Assembly: GCF_006385805.1 (NCBI RefSeq) | Contig: NZ_VFSG01000001.1 | Location: 868,001-932,000, forward strand | From: Streptococcus xiaochunlingii | GTDB lineage: Bacteria > Bacillota > Bacilli > Lactobacillales > Streptococcaceae | Reading direction: 5' to 3' | Length of the DNA: 64,000 nt | In this document: positions 19,583-26,210 of the stretch, piece by piece | Numbering within the stretch: the first letter of the stretch is position 1 | Layout of the letters: each line of letters starts with the position of its first letter | The notes under the pieces: model-generated | The model's input: the letters and a program-made list of their open reading frames with translations, nothing else | What the model was told of the DNA's origin: nothing | Database searches by the model: none | Position numbers and translations under genes: made by a program

Positions 19583-20905
19583 CTAATCCAATAGCTTGGT
19601 AATGTTGCGTATCTTTTTCACCTGTTTAAAGGAGCCCTTCATGATTCTCACAGACCCATTCACAGGCATAGCGATAACCTTTTGCGGAATTTTCACAATA
19701 GACTTGGTCACCCGTTTGGTACGGCTTTCCTCAGGATGACGTTCATTGTAAAAATCTTTCGATATAATAGCGTCTAGATAGAACTCATAGACCCTGCGAC
19801 CAAAATTTGTCGAAGAAATTTCATAAAGCTTCTCCTCCCACTTAGCCTCATCCTTCTCTGGTGTGGCTAAGGTCGCTTCTAAAATAGCTGCTGCCAAATC
19901 TTCTTCCTGGTCATACAAGATTCCGAACATCCGATCATTGATCACATTATCTAAGTAAGGATTACTCTGAGCAATTAGGGGTGTCCCACTAGCGATACTC
20001 TCTAAATAGGTCAAGCCTTGCGTCTCACTAGTCGAAGCTGAAATGAAGAAATCTGCTGCTTTATAGTACAGAGCTGTTTCGTTTGGTGGAATCATCCCTG
20101 TGAAGACGACCGTATCTGATACACCAAGCTTGGCCGCTTGTTTTTTTAAATCATCCAGATAAGGCCCATCTCCAGCCACAATCAATTTAATATGCGTATT
20201 TTCTTCTAGCACTTTAGGCAAAGCCGCAATAACGGCTTGGATATTTTTCTCGTAAGAAACCCGTGACAAGCTCAAGAGCATAATTTCACCCTTTTGAATC
20301 CCTAATTTTTCACGAAGGGCTTGCGTCTCCACTTGTGTGATTTCAGGTCGTTCAAACTTCGCCAGCTCGATTCCTGTTGGAATAATCCGCTTTTCAGCCT
20401 TGACCTTGTATTTCAGCAAGAGATCATAGACAATCTCACTCGGACAGATGACCCCATCCAAGTCATTCATATAACCACGAACAATGTATTTGACCATACT
20501 TGGTCGGATAACCATCCCCTTGGCAATATAACGCACATAATCTTCATACTGGGTATGATAGGTATGAATTACTGGAATCCGAAGCTCCTTAGCAATCCAA
20601 ACCCCGAGTAGTCCTAAAGAAAACTCCGTCTGTGTATGGATCATATCCAGTTTGTATTGTTTGGCAATGGCCAAAGCCTTGGTAAAGCCGCGATAAGCAA
20701 TCCGCCGATCCTTAAAAGCAAAGAAAGGGATACTTGGAATGCGGATAATTTGCCAGTCTTCATAGCGGTTGACATCCTTATCCGTCGTCGTAAAGATAAA
20801 AACAGTATGTCCCAACTTCTCCAATTCTGTTTTCAGGGTTCGAATACTGGTCGCAACCCCCGATACCTGTGGAAAATAAGTATCTGTAAATAATCCAATA
20901 CGCAT
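19583..20905 (-). CDS. Alpha-monoglucosyldiacylglycerol synthase (GT4)
   Basis: A 440-residue GT-B glycosyltransferase. The N-terminal Rossmann domain begins MRIGLFTDTYFPQVSGVATS. The C-terminal donor domain holds SRVSYEKNI, VVFTGMIPPNE and the EX7E region STSETQGLTYLESIA. In Streptococcus pneumoniae the matching neighbour of cpoA makes glucosyl-diacylglycerol, the first glycolipid and a lipoteichoic acid anchor precursor. The basic C-terminal tail (KSIVKIPQKVIAMP) fits a peripheral membrane enzyme. It lies 1 nt after the CpoA-like gene in one operon. Confidence 0.88.
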   Translation of the reverse strand: MRIGLFTDTYFPQVSGVATSIRTLKTELEKLGHTVFIFTTTDKDVNRYEDWQIIRIPSIPFFAFKDRRIAYRGFTKALAIAKQYKLDMIHTQTEFSLGLLGVWIAKELRIPVIHTYHTQYEDYVRYIAKGMVIRPSMVKYIVRGYMNDLDGVICPSEIVYDLLLKYKVKAEKRIIPTGIELAKFERPEITQVETQALREKLGIQKGEIMLLSLSRVSYEKNIQAVIAALPKVLEENTHIKLIVAGDGPYLDDLKKQAAKLGVSDTVVFTGMIPPNETALYYKAADFFISASTSETQGLTYLESIASGTPLIAQSNPYLDNVINDRMFGILYDQEEDLAAAILEATLATPEKDEAKWEEKLYEISSTNFGRRVYEFYLDAIISKDFYNERHPEESRTKRVTKSIVKIPQKVIAMPVNGSVRIMKGSFKQVKKIRNITKLLD

Positions 20906-20906
20906 A

Positions 20907-21905
20907 TTACATCTCCAATACTTGCTGATAGGCTTTCACTAGTTGATCCGCTACCAAATCAATTGAGCGACTTTGAGCTACTCGATCCCCTGCATCGCGC
21001 TTGTCCACTTGACCAGACAAGACTTTTTCAAGAGAGTCCACAAACTCATCCACTGAATGACACAATTCTGCTGACTCTTGGTCCACCCAACCATGATAAA
21101 CTGGAATATCCCGGAGAACGACATGCTGGTGACCCGCTAAGGCCTCTAGGACAACAATTCCTTCCGTTTCCTCGTAAGACGGGAAGAAGAAGGCATCCGC
21201 ACCTGTCATGGCCCCTTGGAATACAGCTCCCTTAAAATAGCCAGGGAATTCAACATTGCTCGGATGATCTTTCTCGACCAGACGACGAATAGCCCGAGGA
21301 ATCAACCATTTATTAATCGATCCCAACCAAATAAAGCGGACATCTGGCATCCGACGAGCCACTTCTACAAAGTCTTCAATCCCTTTTCGTCTAAAGTATA
21401 GACCCGCACATAAAACGACCTTCTCTCCTTCTTGGATATTAAAGTGCTTCCGAAAAACCTCTTCTTTTTTGGGATCTTTTTTATATTTAGACAAATCAAT
21501 CCCATTGGAAACAGCGACAATTGGAGTCTTGACCCCGTAAGACTGAATCAGCTGTTTCGAATACTCTGAAGGGGTTATAATAAAATCGGCTTTTTTATAC
21601 ATATGAGCCAAGTATTTGCCAAATAAGGGAGCAAATAAATTGGACCCGATAAATGAATTTTGGAAATCTTCCCGTGTGGAATGTCCATGCATAATGACCT
21701 TTTTCCCCCGACGTTTGGCAGCATGCAATAGCAACAAACTCCGAGGACCATAGGTATTAATATGAACGACATCGTAGTCCCCTAAAATATCTGTGGTGTA
21801 GGGGATTCCAGCCAAATCCAAGGCATGCATCTGGTGTTGGAGGGCACGACCGATCCCCGATTTTTGTAAAACGGATTTTCCTTCTAAATACAGTAATACT
21901 TTCAT
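20907..21905 (-). CDS. cpoA: CpoA-like galactosylglucosyldiacylglycerol synthase (GT4)
   Basis: A 332-residue GT4 glycosyltransferase, the length of pneumococcal CpoA. It begins MKVLLYLEGKSVLQKSGIG, with donor-domain motifs GLYFRRKGIEDF and the EX7E region SYEETEGIVVLEAL. CpoA adds galactose to glucosyl-DAG to give the second glycolipid and affects beta-lactam response in pneumococcus. I start it at 21905. The longer in-frame start at 21941 would read through the -10 box and gives non-conserved residues. The promoter lies so close that the mRNA may be leaderless. Confidence 0.88.
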   Translation of the reverse strand: MKVLLYLEGKSVLQKSGIGRALQHQMHALDLAGIPYTTDILGDYDVVHINTYGPRSLLLLHAAKRRGKKVIMHGHSTREDFQNSFIGSNLFAPLFGKYLAHMYKKADFIITPSEYSKQLIQSYGVKTPIVAVSNGIDLSKYKKDPKKEEVFRKHFNIQEGEKVVLCAGLYFRRKGIEDFVEVARRMPDVRFIWLGSINKWLIPRAIRRLVEKDHPSNVEFPGYFKGAVFQGAMTGADAFFFPSYEETEGIVVLEALAGHQHVVLRDIPVYHGWVDQESAELCHSVDEFVDSLEKVLSGQVDKRDAGDRVAQSRSIDLVADQLVKAYQQVLEM

Positions 21906-21912
21906 ACCCTCT

Positions 21913-21941
21913 ATTATACCTAATTTAGCAGGCCCCTTCAA
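21913..21941 (-). promoter_or_regulatory. cpoA operon promoter abutting the start codon
   Basis: TTGAAG (21936-21941), a 17-nt spacer and TATAAT (21913-21918) on the minus strand. Only AGAGGGT separates the -10 box from the ATG, so transcription should start at or next to the ATG. Confidence 0.65.
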
Positions 21942-21970
21942 GTTTTACCGGAGATTCATACTGAGACAAG

Positions 21971-21999
21971 AAAAAAGGAAGCCTTGGCTTCCTTTTGTT
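21971..21999 (-). terminator. ccpA terminator
   Basis: GGAAGCC-AA-GGCTTCC stem followed by TTTTTT on the minus strand, directly after the ccpA stop. The complementary tract also allows use from the other side. Confidence 0.8.
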
Positions 22000-22000
22000 T

Positions 22001-23005
22001 TTACTTCTTCGTAGTCCCACGATGATTGATGGTATGGGCAAGAAGAACTTCTCTTTCTTCCAATTCTTCCTTATGCATAATTTTTGTCAGCATCCGCATA
22101 CTGATAGCCCCCAAATCATAAAGTGGTTGGCCTACAGTTGAAAGATTTGGACGAGTGTAGCGTGTAATTTGTGAATCATCACTGGTAATCAACTCAAAAT
22201 CTTCCGGTACGTTCACACCTTGATCAGCTAGACCATTAAGCAAACCTGCTGCCAATTCATCCCCAGTTACAAAGGCTGCTGTCGCTTTAGATGCAATGAT
22301 GCGTTCAGCCAAGTTATAGCCTTCTTCATAGCGGTACTTAGACTCAAAAACCAAGCCTTCACTGTAAGACAATTTTTTTGCTTTCAAAGCATCTTTGTAG
22401 CCAGCCAAGCGAATCTTACCGTTGATATCATCTACTAATGGTCCACTTACAAAAGCAATCTTTTTATTTCGTTTAGCCAATAGTGTAACCGCGTCTACTG
22501 TCGCTTGCTTGTAATCAATATTGACACTTGGCAATTGATGTTCGACATCAACTGTCCCAGCAAGGACCACCGGTGTCCGAGAACGAGAGAATTCTGAACG
22601 AATCTTTTCTGTCAAGTGATAACCCATGAAGATAATCCCATCGACCTGTTTTGAGAAAAGAGTATTGACAACAGAAACTTCTTTATCATCGTCTTCATCG
22701 CTGTTGGCAAGGACGATGTTGTACTTATACATTTCAGCAATGTCATCGATCCCCTTTGCCAGAGTAGAGAAATAACTATTGGTAATATTTGGAATCACAA
22801 CACCTACGGTTGTGGTTTTCTTACTCGCAAGTCCACGAGCTACTGCATTCGGACGATAGTCCAAACGTTCAATGACTTCCAATACTTTTTTACGAGTATT
22901 TTCCTTAACGTTCTTATTTCCGTTCACGACACGGCTAACAGTCGCCATTGAGACACCCGCCTCTCGGGCAACGTCGTAAATGGTTACAGTATCGTCTGTA
23001 TTCAT
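22001..23005 (-). CDS. ccpA: Catabolite control protein A
   Basis: A 334-residue LacI/GalR regulator. The DNA-binding head is TIYDVAREAGVSMATVSRVV, followed by the hinge RPNAVARGLASKK and a periplasmic-binding-protein-like core (GVVIPNITNSYF, then FMGYHLTEK, TGDELAAGLLNGL). With HPr-Ser-P it binds cre sites to repress or activate carbon genes. AAGGAAG precedes the ATG. It diverges from pepQ across 160 bp that contains a cre-like site over its own -35 box. Several other cre-like sites occur in this window. Confidence 0.96.
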   Translation of the reverse strand: MNTDDTVTIYDVAREAGVSMATVSRVVNGNKNVKENTRKKVLEVIERLDYRPNAVARGLASKKTTTVGVVIPNITNSYFSTLAKGIDDIAEMYKYNIVLANSDEDDDKEVSVVNTLFSKQVDGIIFMGYHLTEKIRSEFSRSRTPVVLAGTVDVEHQLPSVNIDYKQATVDAVTLLAKRNKKIAFVSGPLVDDINGKIRLAGYKDALKAKKLSYSEGLVFESKYRYEEGYNLAERIIASKATAAFVTGDELAAGLLNGLADQGVNVPEDFELITSDDSQITRYTRPNLSTVGQPLYDLGAISMRMLTKIMHKEELEEREVLLAHTINHRGTTKK

Positions 23006-23056
23006 AATACTTCCTTTCTTTATTGAAAATTTCGTTTTCAGTCTTCTATAACAACT

Positions 23057-23085
23057 ATTCTATCACTTATTGTAAACACTTTCAA
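23057..23085 (-). promoter_or_regulatory. ccpA promoter with overlapping cre-like site
   Basis: On the minus strand TTGAAA (23080-23085), 17 nt, TAGAAT (23057-23062). The plus-strand sequence TGTAAACACTTTCA (23071-23084) matches the cre consensus TGWNANCGNTNWCA at 13 of 14 positions (CA instead of CG) and lies over the -35 box and spacer. Autoregulation is inferred. Confidence 0.6.
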
Positions 23086-23165
23086 GCATTTTAACATCTT
23101 TTTGCAAACTCTTGATTTTTTAGGGAAAATCTGACAAAATATTATCAATAGAAAGAAGGTAGCTT

Positions 23166-24248
23166 ATGTCTAAATTAGATCAAATTGTAGCATTTCTTGA
23201 AACTGAAAAAACAGAGGTTGCTGTTGTATCCGATCCTGTCACTATCAATTACCTAACTGGATTTTACAGTGATCCCCATGAACGTCAGCTCTTCTTGTTC
23301 GTCTATCCAGACCACGAACCGCTTCTTTTTGTCCCTGCTCTTGAGGTAGAACGGGCGACTGCAGTTGTGGATTTCCAAGTGGTAGGGTATGTGGATTCTG
23401 AAAACCCTTGGGAAAAAATCAAAGGGGCTAGCGCTAATCCAGAAGCCAAAAAGGTCGCTTTGGAATTTGATAATTTGATTTTGACCAAGTACCATGGGCT
23501 TCGTTCAGTCTTTGAACAAGCAACATTTACCAATCTCAGCCCTCGAATTAACCGCATGCGCTTGATCAAATCTGCTGATGAGATCCAAAAAATGTTGGTT
23601 GCCGGTCAATATGCGGATAAGGCTGTCAATATGGGATTTGACGCCATCTCTCTGGATAAAACCGAGACTGATATCGTCGCAGAAATTGACTTTGGCATCA
23701 AACGCTTGGGCTATGAAATGAGCTTTGAAACTATGGTCTTGACTGGTAACAATGCAGCCAACCCTCACGGCATTCCTGGAAGCAACAAAATTGAAAAAGA
23801 TGCTCTTCTTCTCTTCGACTTGGGCTGTATGGTGAATGGCTATGCTTCAGATATGACGCGAACAGTCGCTGTTGGAAAACCAGATGATTTCAAAAAAGAA
23901 ATCTACCACTTGACTTTAGAAGCTCAACAGGCTGCCCTAGATATGATCAAACCAGGTGTAACAGCACATGACGTAGACCGTGCTGCCCGGAGCGTTATTG
24001 AAAAAGCAGGATACGGCGAATACTTCAACCACCGCCTCGGACACGGTATCGGAATGGATGTGCATGAATTCCCTTCTATCATGGAAGGAAATGACATGGT
24101 CATCGAAGAAGGCATGTGCTTCTCAGTCGAACCAGGCATCTACATTCCTGGAAAAGTCGGGGTTCGAATTGAAGACTGTGGCTATGTGACAAAAGATGGC
24201 TTTGGCCTCTTTACCGAAACCAGCAAAGACTTGCTCTATTTTGATTAA
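23166..24248 (+). CDS. pepQ: Xaa-Pro dipeptidase PepQ (M24B)
   Basis: A 360-residue pita-bread metalloprotease that splits dipeptides ending in proline in the cytosol. The N-terminal creatinase-like domain (1-125) contains NYLTGFYSDPHERQ. The C-terminal domain holds the two-metal site: Asp pair in LFDLGCMVNGYASDMTRT, His in HRLGHGIGMDVHE, Glu in CFSVEPGIYIPG and Glu in VRIEDCGYV. AGAAGG precedes the ATG. Divergence from ccpA is a conserved lactic acid bacterial arrangement. Confidence 0.96.
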   Translation: MSKLDQIVAFLETEKTEVAVVSDPVTINYLTGFYSDPHERQLFLFVYPDHEPLLFVPALEVERATAVVDFQVVGYVDSENPWEKIKGASANPEAKKVALEFDNLILTKYHGLRSVFEQATFTNLSPRINRMRLIKSADEIQKMLVAGQYADKAVNMGFDAISLDKTETDIVAEIDFGIKRLGYEMSFETMVLTGNNAANPHGIPGSNKIEKDALLLFDLGCMVNGYASDMTRTVAVGKPDDFKKEIYHLTLEAQQAALDMIKPGVTAHDVDRAARSVIEKAGYGEYFNHRLGHGIGMDVHEFPSIMEGNDMVIEEGMCFSVEPGIYIPGKVGVRIEDCGYVTKDGFGLFTETSKDLLYFD

Positions 24249-24296
24249 GATAGGAAATAAGGAAATTATTTAATTATTGTTTGGCTTGGTAAAGGC

Positions 24297-24611
24297 TTGC
24301 TCGTTCCCCATGGTCTTATGATTGGAGGAGCTTTGGCGAATATGATTTATTCCTTCCTGCATCTTAATGTAAATAAGAGTACAGATAGTATCATCTTAGG
24401 ATGTATGTTGGGGATTCTTGCTGCAGCAGTCAATTATTTGCTAACAAAAAAATTTGTTTCCGATCAGGTTCGGTATATGATTGATGAGGAAACAGGGCAA
24501 CGCATTGCTTTGCGCGATCGTTCTTCCTTTATGTTCATTCCTAATCGTTACTGGACATGGATTTATGCAATTGGATTTATTCTAGTTAGTGTCTTATTTA
24601 TTAAAAAATAA
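24297..24611 (+). CDS. Small hypothetical membrane protein (start uncertain)
   Basis: About 90-115 residues with three hydrophobic segments: an N-terminal one (LIIVWLGKG, then LMIGGALANMIYSF), SIILGCMLGILAAAVNYLL, and WIYAIGFILVSVLFI at the C-terminus. A polar loop DEETGQRIALRDRSSF lies between the last two. I do not recognise a family. Coding-like sequence continues upstream of the TTG at 24297 to a stop at 24258, but no ATG/GTG/TTG exists there. AAGGA at 24259-24263 sits well before ATT at 24273. An ATG at 24342 after GGAGGAG is the conservative alternative (89 residues). Confidence 0.6.
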   Translation: MLVPHGLMIGGALANMIYSFLHLNVNKSTDSIILGCMLGILAAAVNYLLTKKFVSDQVRYMIDEETGQRIALRDRSSFMFIPNRYWTWIYAIGFILVSVLFIKK

Positions 24612-24644
24612 AAATTAGATAAACTTTAAATCATTTCATTCAAC

Positions 24645-24681
24645 AAAAAAGGCCTTTCAGTATATACTGAAAGGCCTTTTT
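24645..24681. terminator. Bidirectional terminator
   Basis: The stem AAAGGCCTTTCAG/CTGAAAGGCCTTT, with A and T tracts on either side, lies between the convergent membrane-protein and Rrf2 genes. Confidence 0.85.
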
Positions 24682-24706
24682 ACATCACGTTTCTTACAAA
24701 CTCAAA

Positions 24707-25156
24707 TCAAGAAACGGTTGCTAGCTCCATTTGTTTCTTGGTTTGCTCCACCACTTCTTTGAGGCTGGTCTGAGACATTTCCTTTTCCATAGCTAACTGA
24801 ATCTCTTCCAGCCTCCCATCTAGGACGCCATGGATGCTATTTCCAATCGGACAAGCTGGATTTGGATGCTCGTGGAAGCCAAATAATTGACCAGTCCTCC
24901 CAAGGCATTCAACCGCCTGGTAGATATCTAACAAACTTATGTCTTCCAATTCTTTGGCCATCTCGGCCCCACCTGTTCCACGCGCCACATGGATCATGCC
25001 TGCCTTTTTTAATTGAGACAAGGTTTTCCGAATAATGACCGGGTTCACCCCAACACTGCCAGCAATCATATCACTGGTCACCTTGGTGCAATCTCCTTTT
25101 AAAGCAATCATGACTAATACATGGGTTCCAATGGTAAAACGACTTGAAATTTGCAT
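24707..25156 (-). CDS. Rrf2-family transcriptional regulator
   Basis: A 149-residue winged-helix regulator beginning QISSRFTIGTHVLVMIAL with a recognition segment NPVIIRKTLSQLKKAGMI and RGTGGAEMA wing. Cysteines are few and not in the IscR three-Cys cluster pattern, so an Fe-S sensor is unlikely; it is closer to YwnA-type members. It may repress its own promoter, which contains an inverted repeat over the -35 box. The signal is unknown. Confidence 0.88.
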   Translation of the reverse strand: MQISSRFTIGTHVLVMIALKGDCTKVTSDMIAGSVGVNPVIIRKTLSQLKKAGMIHVARGTGGAEMAKELEDISLLDIYQAVECLGRTGQLFGFHEHPNPACPIGNSIHGVLDGRLEEIQLAMEKEMSQTSLKEVVEQTKKQMELATVS

Positions 25157-25263
25157 GGATACTCCTCTCTTCCATCTAGATAGGGATGTCTTAAACTGGA
25201 TCTAAAACCATCAGTAACTAGATACATTTACTCTTCAGACGTTAAAGTTCTTTCTTTTAGTCT

Positions 25264-25299
25264 ATTATACCCTTATTTGTTGTAATGTCAACTGTTACA
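25264..25299 (-). promoter_or_regulatory. Rrf2 gene promoter with overlapping inverted repeat
   Basis: Minus-strand TTGACA (25286-25291), 16 nt, TATAAT (25264-25269): near-consensus. TGTAA-N9-TTACA (25281-25299) is centred on the -35 box and is a candidate operator. Repression by the encoded Rrf2 protein is inferred. Confidence 0.6.
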
Positions 25300-26142
25300 C
25301 TAATTGAAAAAGTCTCTCAACCATGCGTCTACTTCTACATTGTGTCCCTCTCGCTGGGCTATTTCATGTAGAAGCTCATGATTATGAGTATGGTGGACCC
25401 CATTGACTAAACTTTCATAGTAAACTTGGAAGTAAGGGAGTTTCAGATCCTTAGCGAGTTGGAGTTCTTTCTCAATGTCATAGGACACCCGCCGAAAGTC
25501 AACATCTTTCAAACCCGATTCATCAAACTCTAGAATAGCATACATGGCCCGTAGATCCTTTCGAAGATTGGCTTGCAAAAAGAAGGGTTGGCCGATAGAC
25601 CCCGGATTCAAGATGAGCTCTCCACCACTTCCATATCGGAAAAATTGTTGGTGGATATGACCATAGACTGCTATATCACAAGGGGGATTGGTTACGAGGC
25701 GATCAAAATCTTTCTGGTCTCCTATATGAATTAATTCGCGTCCCCAGTTTTTGTCTGGCAGATGATGGGTGATGCCCAATCTTAAGCCCGAGACTTTCCG
25801 ATGCACTTGCATGGGCAGACTTTGCATGGCCTCTATTTCTTCTGGACGAATTTCTTCTAAGATATACTGACAATGGCGCATCAAATAGCGGTGACTAGCC
25901 CTTGATGGATCCAGCATCCCCTTCATCGCTCGCCACAAGCTATCTTCCCAATTTCCTAAAATCTGTACGGTGATGGGCAATTCTTCAAGTAGGTTCAAAA
26001 GATGTCGTCTACCAGTCCCCGGCATAAGGACATCCCCTAATAACCAGTATTCTTCTACACCTGCCCGCTTGGCATCTTCAAGCACAGCCTCTAAAGCAGT
26101 TGTATTCCCATGTATATCCGAAAGCAAAGCAATTTTTGTCAT
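25300..26142 (-). CDS. Metallophosphoesterase family protein
   Basis: A 280-residue calcineurin-like phosphoesterase. Metal-binding motifs: LLSDIHGN (DxH), LLGDVLMPG (GD), LGNWED (GN with W/E in place of the usual HD), THHLPD, and YGHIHQQF (GHxH) with LNPGSIGQP, the last typical of YfcE/MJ0936-like phosphodiesterases. Substrate unknown. The gene ends one base from the Rrf2 promoter-operator, so the two are probably separate units. Confidence 0.88.
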   Translation of the reverse strand: MTKIALLSDIHGNTTALEAVLEDAKRAGVEEYWLLGDVLMPGTGRRHLLNLLEELPITVQILGNWEDSLWRAMKGMLDPSRASHRYLMRHCQYILEEIRPEEIEAMQSLPMQVHRKVSGLRLGITHHLPDKNWGRELIHIGDQKDFDRLVTNPPCDIAVYGHIHQQFFRYGSGGELILNPGSIGQPFFLQANLRKDLRAMYAILEFDESGLKDVDFRRVSYDIEKELQLAKDLKLPYFQVYYESLVNGVHHTHNHELLHEIAQREGHNVEVDAWLRDFFN

Positions 26143-26175
26143 GTCTCTTCTCCTTCTTTCATTATACCAAAGCTC

Positions 26176-26206
26176 TAAAAAACTTCCACCCTAGGGTAGA
26201 AGTTTC
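26176..26206 (-). terminator. Terminator of the ABC permease operon
   Basis: Minus-strand stem AACTTCTACCC-TA-GGGTGGAAGTT followed by a short T run after the permease stop codon. Confidence 0.75.
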
Positions 26207-26210
26207 TTTT

